This document shows, in pieces, positions 16,830 through 24,602 of a stretch of DNA of 64,000 nt (position 1 is the first letter of the stretch; every line of letters starts with the position of its first letter). The position numbers and the translations under genes are program-made. The stretch is from positions 217,102-281,101 of the forward strand of contig NZ_JACORT010000005.1 of the NCBI RefSeq assembly GCF_014297465.1, written 5' to 3'. Under the pieces are notes generated by a model that made no database searches, was not told the DNA's origin, and saw only the letters and a list, made by a program, of their open reading frames with translations. This stretch comes from Ramlibacter cellulosilyticus (GTDB lineage: Bacteria; Pseudomonadota; Gammaproteobacteria; Burkholderiales; Burkholderiaceae_C).

Positions 16830-17798
16830 ATGCGTGCCTGGTGGATGAACGTGGGCGACACCGACGCCCGGCTCGAACTGCGCGAAACGCCGGTGCCGCA
16901 GCCCGGCCCGCGCCAGATGCTGGTGCGCGTGCGCGCGGCCGGCCTGAACCGGGGCGAGTTCATCGTCGGCGGGCTGGTCAAGGCCGGCAGCAGCAAGGCG
17001 ATGGGCATCGAGGGCGCCGGCGAGGTGGTGCAGGTTGGCAGCGAGGTCACGCGCTTCCGCGCAGGCGACCGCGTGATGGGCCGCTTCCCCGGCGCGCTCG
17101 CGGAACAGGTGCTCGCGGACGAAGCGCAAGCGATGGCCGTCCCCGCGAACCTCTCGTGGGAAGAAGCGGGCGGCCTGCCCACCACGTACATGGTGGCGCA
17201 CGACATGCTGTTGCTGCAGGGCGGCCTGCAGGCGGGCGGCTGGCTGCTGGTGACGGGCGTGAGCGCGGGCGTGGGCGTTGCAGCGCTGCAGATCGCAAAG
17301 GCGATCGGCGCCAGGGTGATCGGCACCTCCGGCTCGCGCGAGAAGCTGGAGAAGCTGCGCGCGCAGGGACTCGACGTCGGCCTCTGCACGCGCCGGCCCG
17401 ACTTCCACGCCCAGGTGATGGATGCCACCGGCGGCGCCGGCGTGAACCTCGTCGTCAACAACGTGGGCGGTTCCGTGTTCGCCGAGTGCGTGCGCTGCCT
17501 CGCCTTCGAAGGCCGGCTCGCCACCGTCGGCTACGTCGACAAGGTGCTGCAGGCCGAGATCGACCTGCAGGCGCTGCACGCGAAGCGGCTCGTGCTCTTC
17601 GGCGTGTCGCAGAAGATGACGAGCCCCGCGCAGAAGGCCGAAGGCACGCAGCGCTTCGTGCAGGACATGCTGCCCCTGGTGGCTTCCGGCAAGCTGCGCC
17701 CGCTGATCGACCGCCGTTTTTCCTTCGACGACGTGCCGGCCGCGCGCGCACGCATGGAAGCCGATGCGCACCTCGGAAAGATCGTGATCGCCGTGTAG
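16830..17798 (+). CDS. quinone oxidoreductase-like protein (zinc-free MDR family)
   Basis: 322 aa. N-terminal GroES-like fold (RMLVRVRAAGLNRGEF pattern) and a Rossmann domain with nucleotide motif GVSAGVGVAALQIAK near residue 145. The structural and catalytic Cys/His zinc ligands of alcohol dehydrogenases are absent, as in NADPH:quinone reductases. It probably reduces quinones or enones with NADPH in the cytoplasm. The ATG at 16830 follows AGGGGGA; an overlapping ATG at 16826 is out of frame. It lies 80 bases after the kinase gene and may be read through from it. Confidence 0.8.
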   Translation: MRAWWMNVGDTDARLELRETPVPQPGPRQMLVRVRAAGLNRGEFIVGGLVKAGSSKAMGIEGAGEVVQVGSEVTRFRAGDRVMGRFPGALAEQVLADEAQAMAVPANLSWEEAGGLPTTYMVAHDMLLLQGGLQAGGWLLVTGVSAGVGVAALQIAKAIGARVIGTSGSREKLEKLRAQGLDVGLCTRRPDFHAQVMDATGGAGVNLVVNNVGGSVFAECVRCLAFEGRLATVGYVDKVLQAEIDLQALHAKRLVLFGVSQKMTSPAQKAEGTQRFVQDMLPLVASGKLRPLIDRRFSFDDVPAARARMEADAHLGKIVIAV

Positions 17799-17805
17799 TG
17801 CCACC

Positions 17806-18069
17806 CTACGGCCGCAGGTCGAGCGCGGGGCGCACCCGGTCGAAGGGGATCTGCGCCTTGCGGTTCAGCGCCTCGACGCTCTCGCAGCTGCCGCTTTCGA
17901 ACAGGCACATGCAGCGGCCGTCCTCGGGGACGAAGGTCGTGCGCAGGTAGTGGATGGGCGTGCCTGCGGCGGTCATCTCCGCGGCGGTGCGGATCGCCCG
18001 CTGCTGCGCGGCGGCGAGCTGGTCCATCGGAATGCCCTTGAGCGAACGCTCGACCATGAAGACTTCCAT
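17806..18069 (-). CDS. DUF4242 family protein
   Basis: 87 aa, the normal length of DUF4242, a ferredoxin-like fold also described as a nickel-binding domain. Diagnostic segments are MVERSLKGIPMDQL, a Thr-Pro-Ile-His-Tyr-Leu-Arg strand, RCMCLFES with two Cys, and VRPALDL at the end. It is divergent from a LysR gene, and a perfect 26-base palindrome lies in the 131 bases between them, so LysR control is likely. The biochemical function of this family is not established. It ends 8 bases from the tail of the oxidoreductase gene on the other strand. Confidence 0.82.
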   Translation of the reverse strand: MEVFMVERSLKGIPMDQLAAAQQRAIRTAAEMTAAGTPIHYLRTTFVPEDGRCMCLFESGSCESVEALNRKAQIPFDRVRPALDLRP

Positions 18070-18133
18070 GACGCGACTCCTGTGGGTGAAGGGAGCGCCA
18101 TGATGGTCGCGGGCCGCGGCGCGCGGAAGGGTC

Positions 18134-18159
18134 GCGCGCTTATGGATCCATAAGCGCGC
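18134..18159. promoter_or_regulatory. perfect 26-base palindrome, probable LysR operator
   Basis: Thirteen-base arms meet at GGA/TCC with core CTTATGGATCCATAAG flanked by GCGCGC on each side. It is 65 bases from the DUF4242 start and 42 bases from the LysR start. A T-N11-A type dyad between divergent genes is the usual LysR arrangement. The AT-rich core in a 70 % GC region supports a protein-binding site. Confidence 0.6.
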
Positions 18160-18200
18160 CGCCTTGACCGGCGCGCGAGCGCGCTGCTACCGTGCATCGC

Positions 18201-19091
18201 ATGGAACTGCAGCAGATCCGCTACTTCCTCGCCGTGCAGCGGCACGGCAGCTTCTCGCGCGCCGCCGAGGACTGCGACGTGTCGCAGCCCGCGCTCACGC
18301 AGGCGGTGAGGAAGCTGGAGGAGGAAGTCGGCGGCGAACTGTTCCACCGCGAAGGCAAGCGGCTCGTGCTGACCGCGCTGGGCCGCCTGATCCAGCCCGC
18401 GCTGGAGCAGGCGGTCGTCGGCGCGCAGAGCGCGCGCAGCCTCGCGGAGAACTTCAAGCTGCTGCGGCAGGCGCCGCTGCGACTGGGCCTGCAGACCACG
18501 ATCGGCCCGACGCGCATCGCATCCTTCCTCTCCGTCTTCCACCGCCGCCAGCCCGGCGTGGAGATCACCGTGGAGGACGGCACACCGGTGGCCTTGCTGG
18601 ACAAGCTGGAGCGGGGCGAACTGGACTTCGCGCTGCTGAGCGGCGCGCAGCCGATCGCCGAAGCCTTCCGCTACGAGACGCTCTATGCGGAACCCTATGT
18701 GGTCGTGCTGCCTGCCGGCCACGTGCTGGGGCGGCTGCCGCAGATCCGCCTGGCGGACGTCGACGGGGAAGCCTACGTGGACCGGCTGTCCTGCGAGATG
18801 CGCGAGGCGGTGATGGCGCTGTCGCGCGACGCCGGCATCAACCTCTACGCCACTTTCCGCAGCGAGCGGGAGGACTGGGTCGAGGCGATGGTGCAGGCGG
18901 GCCTGGGCTTCGCGTTCATGCCGGCGTACTCCATCCGTTCGCGCGACCTGCACCAGCGCCCGCTGGTGGAACCCGCCGTGCAGCGCGACGTGCTGGCCGT
19001 GGACGTGCGCGGCCGCGTGCGGACGCCCGCCGCGCGGCTGTTCCTCGAAGAGATCAAGGCGTTCGCGTGGCTCCCGGCGCCAGGCGCCTGA
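18201..19091 (+). CDS. LysR-family transcriptional regulator
   Basis: 296 aa. The N-terminal winged helix-turn-helix (MELQQIRYFLAVQRHGSF, then SQPALTQAVRKLEEEVG) is classic LysR, followed by a linker and a two-lobed effector domain (about 90-295, beginning PLRLGLQTTIGPTR). GSFSRAAEDCDVSQPALTQ is close to the OxyR/CynR-like group, but the key OxyR Cys pair is not visible: only the Cys in DRLSCEM is present in the effector domain. It probably controls the divergent DUF4242 gene through the 26-base palindrome between them and may respond to oxidants or aromatic acids; the inducer is unknown. Confidence 0.88.
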   Translation: MELQQIRYFLAVQRHGSFSRAAEDCDVSQPALTQAVRKLEEEVGGELFHREGKRLVLTALGRLIQPALEQAVVGAQSARSLAENFKLLRQAPLRLGLQTTIGPTRIASFLSVFHRRQPGVEITVEDGTPVALLDKLERGELDFALLSGAQPIAEAFRYETLYAEPYVVVLPAGHVLGRLPQIRLADVDGEAYVDRLSCEMREAVMALSRDAGINLYATFRSEREDWVEAMVQAGLGFAFMPAYSIRSRDLHQRPLVEPAVQRDVLAVDVRGRVRTPAARLFLEEIKAFAWLPAPGA

Positions 19092-19132
19092 GCCTTGGCC
19101 GATGTGCGCCGCCGCCGGCGGACAATCCCGGC

Positions 19133-19759
19133 ATGCAAGAGACTTCCGCGCCCGTGCGCGCCGTGCTGTTCGACCTGGGCGGCGTGCTGCTGGACATCGA
19201 CTTCGGCCGTGCCGTCGCCGCCTGGACGCGGCACTCGCGCCTGCCGCCGCAGCAGGTGCGCGAACGCTTCGCGTTCGACGAGCCCTTCCGCCACCACGAG
19301 ACGGGGCGCCTGGACGACGCCGCTTACTTCGCCCACCTGCGCCAGGCGCTGGACCTGGACTGCGAGCTCTCCCAGGTGGAAGCCGGCTTCAACGCCATCC
19401 TGATCGGCGAGATCACCGAGACCGTCTCGCTGCTGCAGGCCCTGCGCGGCCGCGTGCCCTGCTACGCGATCAGCAACACGAACCCCGCCCACGTGCTGCA
19501 CATGCGGCGCGCCTTCCCCGGCTTCCTCGACCGCTTCGACCACGTCTTCACCTCGCACGAGATCGGCCACCGCAAGCCGCAGCCGGAGAGCTTCGCGCAC
19601 GTGCTGCAGGCGATCGGGTTGCCGGCGGGGGAGGTGCTGCTGTTCGACGACCTCGCGCCGAACGTGGAAGCCGCCCGCGCGCTCGGCCTGCAGGCGGTGC
19701 TGGTGCGCAGTCCGGCCGACGTGCGAAAAGGGCTGGCCGATCGGGGGCTGCTGTCCTGA
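19133..19759 (+). CDS. HAD-superfamily phosphatase (YihX-like)
   Basis: 208 aa. Motif I VLFDLGGVLLDIDF, with the Asp nucleophile, is the form seen in YihX-type sugar-phosphate phosphatases (FDLGNVIVDIDF in E. coli). Motif II is in AISNTNPAH, motif III K in HRKPQPES, and motif IV in LFDDLAPNVEAA. YihX hydrolyses alpha-D-glucose 1-phosphate, and a similar phosphatase role is likely here. Signature cap domain residues lie at about 20-85. It starts with an ATG 41 bases after the LysR stop and could be co-transcribed with it. A terminator-like hairpin lies just downstream. Confidence 0.82.
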   Translation: MQETSAPVRAVLFDLGGVLLDIDFGRAVAAWTRHSRLPPQQVRERFAFDEPFRHHETGRLDDAAYFAHLRQALDLDCELSQVEAGFNAILIGEITETVSLLQALRGRVPCYAISNTNPAHVLHMRRAFPGFLDRFDHVFTSHEIGHRKPQPESFAHVLQAIGLPAGEVLLFDDLAPNVEAARALGLQAVLVRSPADVRKGLADRGLLS

Positions 19760-19760
19760 C

Positions 19761-19798
19761 GCCAAAGAAAAGGCCACGGCGCAACCGCACCGTGGCCT
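19761..19798 (-). terminator. intrinsic terminator for leftward transcription
   Basis: Nine-base arms AGGCCACGG (19771-19779) and CCGTGGCCT (19790-19798) enclose a 10-base loop. Read leftward, the hairpin is followed by TTTTCTTTGGC. It should stop transcripts from the LivK-type gene, or from a short transcript starting near the LexA-like box. Confidence 0.6.
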
Positions 19799-19836
19799 GA
19801 AGTTGGCAACCGCGAGGAACAGGAGTCCGCCCGCAG

Positions 19837-19856
19837 TACTGTCATTCTATACAGTC
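19837..19856. promoter_or_regulatory. LexA-like box in a convergent gap
   Basis: TACTG-N10-CAGTC, containing CTGT-N8-ACAG (19839-19854), matches the E. coli and betaproteobacterial SOS box (TACTG-N10-CAGTA) at nine of ten core positions. It sits between two converging genes, 13 bases past the LivK stop on the leftward strand, with an intrinsic terminator 40 bases further. There is no known coding gene in its path, so it could drive a small RNA or be chance. Confidence 0.4.
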
Positions 19857-19869
19857 TTTCGGCGGCCGC

Positions 19870-21078
19870 TCACTTGGTCGAGACCACTTCCTTGCGGCGG
19901 ATGATGCTCGCGCGACGCTCGTCTTCCTTGTACGCGTAGCCACGCTCGCCGCCGCGCCACGTGCCGAGCCACAGCATGTTCCCCGAAATCGCATCGTGGT
20001 CGGTCGGCGAGAACGCGCGGTCGTAGGTCGTGACCACGCCGCGGTAGATGTTCGACGGGTTCTCCAGCGCGCGCTTCAGCGCCGGGCCACTGAGGTCGCC
20101 CTTGGAGTCGAACATGGCGCGCAGCAGCAGGTGGATGCTGTCGTAGGTCTGGGCGGCGGACATCATCGAGCCGATGGGCGCCTCCTTGCTCAGCTTGGCG
20201 TAGTTGCGCAGGAAGGTGGAGTTGCGCTCCAGGAAGATGTTCGGCAGCACCGTCTGCACCATGTAGCCGCCGTCCACCCGGCCCTGCGACACGGCGTACG
20301 CGGACGCGTGCGACAGGCCCCAGGGCCCGAACTGCGGCACCTTCCAGCCGATCGCCGCCCGCGCCGCGGAGATGACGCCCTGCTCCGGGCCGACAGTCCA
20401 GCCGATGAGCGCATCGGCGCCGGAGTCGCGCAGCTGCTTCATTTCCTCCTCGAGGTTCTTCACGCCCACCTTGAAGCGCACGACCGCCGAGGGCTTGAGC
20501 CCCGCGCGCTGCAGCGCCGCCTCCAGGTCCTTCAGCCCGGCGTCGCCGTAGCCGGAAGCGTCGACCAGCAGGGCGACGCTGCGCAGCCCGCGCTTGACGA
20601 TCTCGTCGACGAGGAACTGCGTCTGCAGCTGGTCGCGTGCCGAGGTGCGGAAGATGTAGCTCTCGGCCGGCGGGTACTTCGCGGTGATCGCCGTGCCCGT
20701 GGCGCAGGGCACCATCAGCACGCTCTTGTTCGCCTGGAACACGTCCAGCGCCTTCATCGCCACGCCCGTGTTGCAGAAGCCCACGGTGGCCACGACCTTC
20801 TCGCGCGTCACGAGCTCCTGCGCGTGCTTCAGGCCGGTGTCGTTGTCGGCCTGGTCGTCGCGGATCACCAGTTCCAGCTTGCGGCCGAGGTAGCCGCCCA
20901 CCTCGTTGATCTCGTTGACGGCCACCTGCGCGCCGACGCGCGCGCTGTTGCCCATGTCGGAGGAACCGCCGGACAGCGGCACGATGAGGCCGATCCGCAC
21001 GTTGGGTGCGCCCTGGGCATGGGCGCCGAGTGCGAGGACGCCGGCCAGCAAGGCAGGCAGCAGGGAGGCACGTGACAC
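19870..21078 (-). CDS. branched-chain amino acid ABC transporter substrate-binding protein (LivK-like)
   Basis: 402 aa from a GTG at 21078 with GGAGAGAACC before it. Signal peptide about 1-22 (ending ALGAHAQ), then a periplasmic-binding domain of the LivJ/LivK type (IGLIVPLSGGSSDMGNSARVG, VVATVGFCNTGVAM, GWTVGPEQGV). The family binds Leu/Ile/Val, aromatic acids or amides for an ABC importer. No permease or ATPase gene is adjacent, so it is an orphan receptor, as is common in Comamonadaceae. Ligand not predictable from the sequence. Confidence 0.88.
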   Translation of the reverse strand: MSRASLLPALLAGVLALGAHAQGAPNVRIGLIVPLSGGSSDMGNSARVGAQVAVNEINEVGGYLGRKLELVIRDDQADNDTGLKHAQELVTREKVVATVGFCNTGVAMKALDVFQANKSVLMVPCATGTAITAKYPPAESYIFRTSARDQLQTQFLVDEIVKRGLRSVALLVDASGYGDAGLKDLEAALQRAGLKPSAVVRFKVGVKNLEEEMKQLRDSGADALIGWTVGPEQGVISAARAAIGWKVPQFGPWGLSHASAYAVSQGRVDGGYMVQTVLPNIFLERNSTFLRNYAKLSKEAPIGSMMSAAQTYDSIHLLLRAMFDSKGDLSGPALKRALENPSNIYRGVVTTYDRAFSPTDHDAISGNMLWLGTWRGGERGYAYKEDERRASIIRRKEVVSTK

Positions 21079-21326
21079 GGTTCTCTCCTTCGGGTTGGTA
21101 ACATGAAGTTACGACCCGAGCCCGGCAGTAGCAACCGAAAATTCCTCCGCCCCGTGAAATGCCTGTCGATTCCGTCAGGTTGAATTAAGCGTTTTCCTTA
21201 ACGGTTGCGGAAAGACCCTCTCCCCGCCCATGGGGTAGCATGGGACGAGGAACGCGCCGAAGCCCTGGTGAAAGCAGTGGCGAGCAACCGACAGGCCCTG
21301 CGCAGCCTGTGCAACCGGAGGACACC

Positions 21327-21461
21327 GTGGCCAAACCGAATTACGCGTTCGAGAAGCGGCAGCGCGAGCTGGAGAAGAAGCGCAAGAAGCAGGAGAAGGA
21401 GCAGCGCAAGGCCGCTCCGCAGAACGCGCCCGTGCAGCCGCCCGTGGCAGAGCCCAAGTAG
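21327..21461 (+). CDS. small highly charged protein (44 aa)
   Basis: 44 aa from a GTG at 21327 with GGAGG six bases upstream (the longer 73-aa frame has no such site). The product starts AKPNYAFEKRQRELEKKRKK and is a lysine/arginine-rich helix, then a Pro/Ala tail. Very similar short proteins beginning MAKPNYAFEKRQREL occur in many betaproteobacteria to my knowledge, with no assigned function. It is followed by a zinc-ribbon-like 64-aa gene 9 bases later. Confidence 0.7.
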   Translation: MAKPNYAFEKRQRELEKKRKKQEKEQRKAAPQNAPVQPPVAEPK

Positions 21462-21470
21462 GCCCGCCGC

Positions 21471-21665
21471 ATGAAGGACGAGGTCAAGACCAAGGTGCGA
21501 CCGGACGGACTGCGGTACGAGTCCAAGAGCGTCGGCACCGACTTCCCCGGTCCGTACGGAGGCACCATGAGCTGCTTCCTGTGCGGCCAGCACATGCCCC
21601 GTTCGCGCCTGGCGCCTTTCAAGGTGGCGGGTGCGCAGCAGTTCCGCTGCCGCAACGGCTGCTGA
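21471..21665 (+). CDS. small zinc-ribbon-like protein (64 aa)
   Basis: 64 aa with two Cys pairs, CFLCGQ and CRNGC, spaced as in a small treble-clef or zinc ribbon. Basic, no membrane helix. It probably forms an operon with the 44-aa gene just upstream. The ATG is at 21471 with a weak purine-rich site before it; codon use resembles neighbours. Conserved hypothetical; function unknown. Confidence 0.6.
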   Translation: MKDEVKTKVRPDGLRYESKSVGTDFPGPYGGTMSCFLCGQHMPRSRLAPFKVAGAQQFRCRNGC

Positions 21666-21668
21666 CGC

Positions 21669-22832
21669 CTAGACCGCCACGCCCCGCCGGCTGAAGATCT
21701 CGCGGATGGCCGCCGCGTGCGTGCCATCCTGCGAGAGCAGTTTCGCGAACGTCGCGGCGAGCTCGCGCGGCGGCACCGCCGGGCGCAGCCTGAACCATGC
21801 ATCCAGGATCAGCTTGTCCGCGGCGCGCTGCCCGAGGATCTGGCGGATCTCCCAGAAGGCAGCGCCCCAGATCTCCGTGCCGTCGACGAGCGCCGACTCG
21901 TGCCCCGGGCGGATTTCGCTGAACCGGCGCTGGTTCGTCAGCTTCCAGGCCGACACCGCCGGCGTCTCCGCCCGCCCCACGAAGCTGCACGGCAGGTACC
22001 AGGCGATGCCGGATTCCAGGGCGTAATGCTCCGGGGAATTCCCGAGCTTCCTGCCGCCCATCAGCACGTGGTGCATGTACTCGCGGTAGAGCACGATCGG
22101 CTCCGTGACGTACTTGCTGTCGATCACCATCCGGCGCTTGTCCGGCTCGTAGTAGGCCACGGCCCCCTGCTTCTGCAACAGGTCGCCGCGCACGTCGAGC
22201 TCCACGCGTTCCTTCGTCTGGCCGTACCCGAGTTCGCCCAGGTACTGCTGGTAGCCCGTGAACGCCGCCTGGATCTGCGCCTTCTGCGACGCGGAAACGT
22301 TGGACGTGGGGGAGATCCCTACCTTCTCGCCGATCTGGTCCACGCGCCTGGTCAGCGAATCCAGTTGCGCGGCGATGGCGGTCGTGTCGCGCAGCCGCGC
22401 ACTCAGCTTGTCGTATTCGAGCGCGAGCTTCTCGCTGTCGCCCTTCAGCTTCTCCGCGCTGCTGCCCGCGGTTTCCAGCTTCTTCGTGACCTCCGCCTGC
22501 GCCCGCTGCACCTGCGAGGTGAAGTCCGAGTAGGTCTTGATGCCCAGGATGGCGAGCACCAGCAGCACGAGGGCCGCGGGCACGCCGACGAAGAAGCCGA
22601 ACAGCTTCGCCCAGTCGGTCAGGCGCGCGGCGATGGCCTGCGCCGTCTCCACCTCCAGCAGCTTCTGGTCCTTGAAGCGCGCCGCCACCGCCGCCTCGAC
22701 CTGCTGGCGCATCGCGCCATCGACGTACTCGCGCACGGTCGCGGCCTCGGGCTGCAGCCCGAACCCGCACGCCCCGCAGAACCGGTTGCCATCGGGGCTC
22801 GCCGCCTGGCACCGCGGACACTGGATCGTCAT
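21669..22832 (-). CDS. zinc-ribbon membrane protein with degenerate gluzincin-like domain
   Basis: 387 aa. N-terminal zinc ribbon CPRCQ...CGACG (1-25), one membrane helix (about 75-97), a coiled coil (100-170), then a C-terminal domain. That domain holds YREYMHHVLMGG and, about 20 residues later, ALESGIAWYLP. In M1/M4-like gluzincins these are HEYxHH and a downstream Glu in WLxEGLAEY. Here the first zinc His is replaced by Arg (REYMHH), so it is probably an inactive peptidase fold that could bind peptides. It begins with ATG at 22832. No partner is obvious. Confidence 0.6.
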   Translation of the reverse strand: MTIQCPRCQAASPDGNRFCGACGFGLQPEAATVREYVDGAMRQQVEAAVAARFKDQKLLEVETAQAIAARLTDWAKLFGFFVGVPAALVLLVLAILGIKTYSDFTSQVQRAQAEVTKKLETAGSSAEKLKGDSEKLALEYDKLSARLRDTTAIAAQLDSLTRRVDQIGEKVGISPTSNVSASQKAQIQAAFTGYQQYLGELGYGQTKERVELDVRGDLLQKQGAVAYYEPDKRRMVIDSKYVTEPIVLYREYMHHVLMGGRKLGNSPEHYALESGIAWYLPCSFVGRAETPAVSAWKLTNQRRFSEIRPGHESALVDGTEIWGAAFWEIRQILGQRAADKLILDAWFRLRPAVPPRELAATFAKLLSQDGTHAAAIREIFSRRGVAV

Positions 22833-22922
22833 GCGCCACCTCCCCGGGAATGCGGGGAGTATGGGATGCGGTGCGCGGCGCGGCCATCCCCGGTTGGGGT
22901 AGCGCGCCCGCCCGGCCGGCCG

Positions 22923-23303
22923 CTACTTCGTCGCCTTCGGCTTCGGTGACCGGCGCGCGGCCTCGGCCGCTGCCTGCTCCGCGTGCTTCTCCGCACGCGA
23001 GCGACGGGCCTTGGGCTTCTTCACGTCCTTGGCGTGCGCGTCCTTCTCCGCCTTCGGCCTTTCCTTCGGCTGGGCGTGGTGGGTGCGCACCAGGCGGTCG
23101 AGGGCGGTCGGCCGCGGCAGCTGCGCCTGCGCGTGGCGCTTCTCCCGCTCCTCCTTCAGCTGGCGGCGCTCCTCGAGCAGGGCGGCTTCGGCCTCGGAGG
23201 GCTCGTCACCGGCGGCGGCTTCCATCCGGCGCGCCATGGCGCGGTGCAGCGCCTGGCCGTTGCTCGCGATCTTCTTGCTCAGCGTTGCGGTGCGGATCGG
23301 CAT
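22923..23303 (-). CDS. basic low-complexity protein, unknown
   Basis: 126 aa from the ATG at 23303, preceded by GAGGAG. It is rich in Lys, Arg, Glu and Ala, with a helical centre (SEAEAALLEERRQLKEEREK) and a Lys/Arg/Pro-rich tail. Such composition suggests nucleic-acid binding or a disordered scaffold. No signal peptide or membrane helix. It starts in the same direction as the permease gene, 78 bases after it. Function not known. Confidence 0.5.
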   Translation of the reverse strand: MPIRTATLSKKIASNGQALHRAMARRMEAAAGDEPSEAEAALLEERRQLKEEREKRHAQAQLPRPTALDRLVRTHHAQPKERPKAEKDAHAKDVKKPKARRSRAEKHAEQAAAEAARRSPKPKATK

Positions 23304-23381
23304 GTGCAACTCCTCGAAGTGGAGGGGAAGCACTGTAGGCCAAGCCGCAACGGGGCGCCAGTGGGCTGCACCGCTGCGGGC

Positions 23382-24413
23382 TCACCGGCGCGCGGGTGCG
23401 CCTTCGAGCGCTGCCTCCACGTACAGCGCCTTGACGAGCAGCATGGCCACGACGGCCAGCGGCGTCGCGAGGAGCACGCCAGTGAGTCCGAACAGGCCGG
23501 CCGCGACCACCACGCTCACCACGCCGACCGCGGGCGGCAGGTGCACGGTGTGGCGCTGCACGAGCGGCACCACCAGGTTCCCCTCCACCTGCTGGATCGC
23601 GAGGACCAGGATGGCAACCTGCATCGCCACCTGCGGGCCTTCGGAAAGCGAGAGCAGCACCGCGAGGCCGCCGGAGACGATCGGTCCGAAGAAGGGAACG
23701 AAATCGAGCATCGCCGCGACGATGCCGAGCACCAGCGCGAGCGGCACGCCGAGGAGCGACAGCCCGACGCCGGTGGCGAGGCCGACGAAGGTCATCGAGA
23801 GCGCCTGGCCCTTGAGCCAGCCGCGCAGCCCGCCGCCACAGCAGTCCAGCGCGTCGCCGACCGCGCGACGATGCGCCGTCGGCAGCAGGCGCAGCAGGCC
23901 TTGCCGGTACAGCTGCGGCTCGGCCGCGATGAAGACCCCCACGAGCAACACCAGCAGCGTGTCGCCCGCGATGCCCAGCGTCAGCCCCGCAGCGCCGGCC
24001 ACGCGCGACCACGAGACGTCGTGCGCGCGCACGTCGTCCCAGAGCTGCACCACGTAGGGGCCGACCGGGCTCGTCTCCAGCCACGCCCGCGCGGCCGCGA
24101 GCGCGCCGGGCAGCCGCGACGCCAGTTCGCCCGCCTGCGCGACGAGCACGCCACCGACGAACCAGCCCAACGCGGCCAGCAGCGCGCACGCGAGGATCAC
24201 GCAGACGATCACCGCCAGCCGGTGGGACAGGTGGGTGAGCCGCCGCACGCGCCCGGCCAGCGCGACCAGCACCGTGGCGACGAGCAGGCCTGCGAAGACC
24301 AGCAGGAACAGGTGGCGCAGGTGCCAGGCGGCGAGGGCCAGCGCCAGCAGGGCGATGGTCACCAGCACCTTGCCGGGGTAGCTCATGTCGTGCGGGCGCG
24401 GCGGTCCTTCCAT
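23382..24413 (-). CDS. AI-2E family transporter (PerM/TqsA-like permease)
   Basis: 343 aa with six to eight membrane helices. Family marks are the central segment AAMLDFVPFFGPIVSG and the GLFG-rich C-terminal helices. TqsA/PerM proteins export small molecules such as AI-2 or work in sodium-proton exchange; function varies. The start could be the first ATG (24413) or an in-frame ATG at 24386, since neither has a strong ribosome site. The divergent 24603 gene and the MarR-type site at 24505-24517 share its upstream region, so it may be regulated from there too. Confidence 0.85.
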   Translation of the reverse strand: MEGPPRPHDMSYPGKVLVTIALLALALAAWHLRHLFLLVFAGLLVATVLVALAGRVRRLTHLSHRLAVIVCVILACALLAALGWFVGGVLVAQAGELASRLPGALAAARAWLETSPVGPYVVQLWDDVRAHDVSWSRVAGAAGLTLGIAGDTLLVLLVGVFIAAEPQLYRQGLLRLLPTAHRRAVGDALDCCGGGLRGWLKGQALSMTFVGLATGVGLSLLGVPLALVLGIVAAMLDFVPFFGPIVSGGLAVLLSLSEGPQVAMQVAILVLAIQQVEGNLVVPLVQRHTVHLPPAVGVVSVVVAAGLFGLTGVLLATPLAVVAMLLVKALYVEAALEGAPARR

Positions 24414-24504
24414 CGCGACGATTCTGCGTCAGCGCGCGCACGCGCGGGTCCGACCTTGCGCGCGCCACCGCCGAGGCCGGGACGCCTCGACGGCGGCAAG
24501 ATGC

Positions 24505-24517
24505 ATTTGGGCCAAAT
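24505..24517. promoter_or_regulatory. MarR-type operator candidate 1 (perfect ATTTGG-G-CCAAAT)
   Basis: Perfect 13-base inverted repeat ATTTGGGCCAAAT. It shares the ATTTG-N3-CAAAT core with sites at 25448, 46770, 50471, 51646 and 52380. It lies 86 bases before the ATG of the 24603 repeat-protein gene, and 92 bases before the permease gene start on the other strand. It stands out as AT-rich in a GC-rich context. Confidence 0.6.
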
Positions 24518-24602
24518 CCATACAGGGCGCGTCGGCGCAGGCCTATGCCCCGGACGCGCCAGCACTCCGAGCATGGTGGCAGCTCCATGCAAGGACGACG
24601 CC

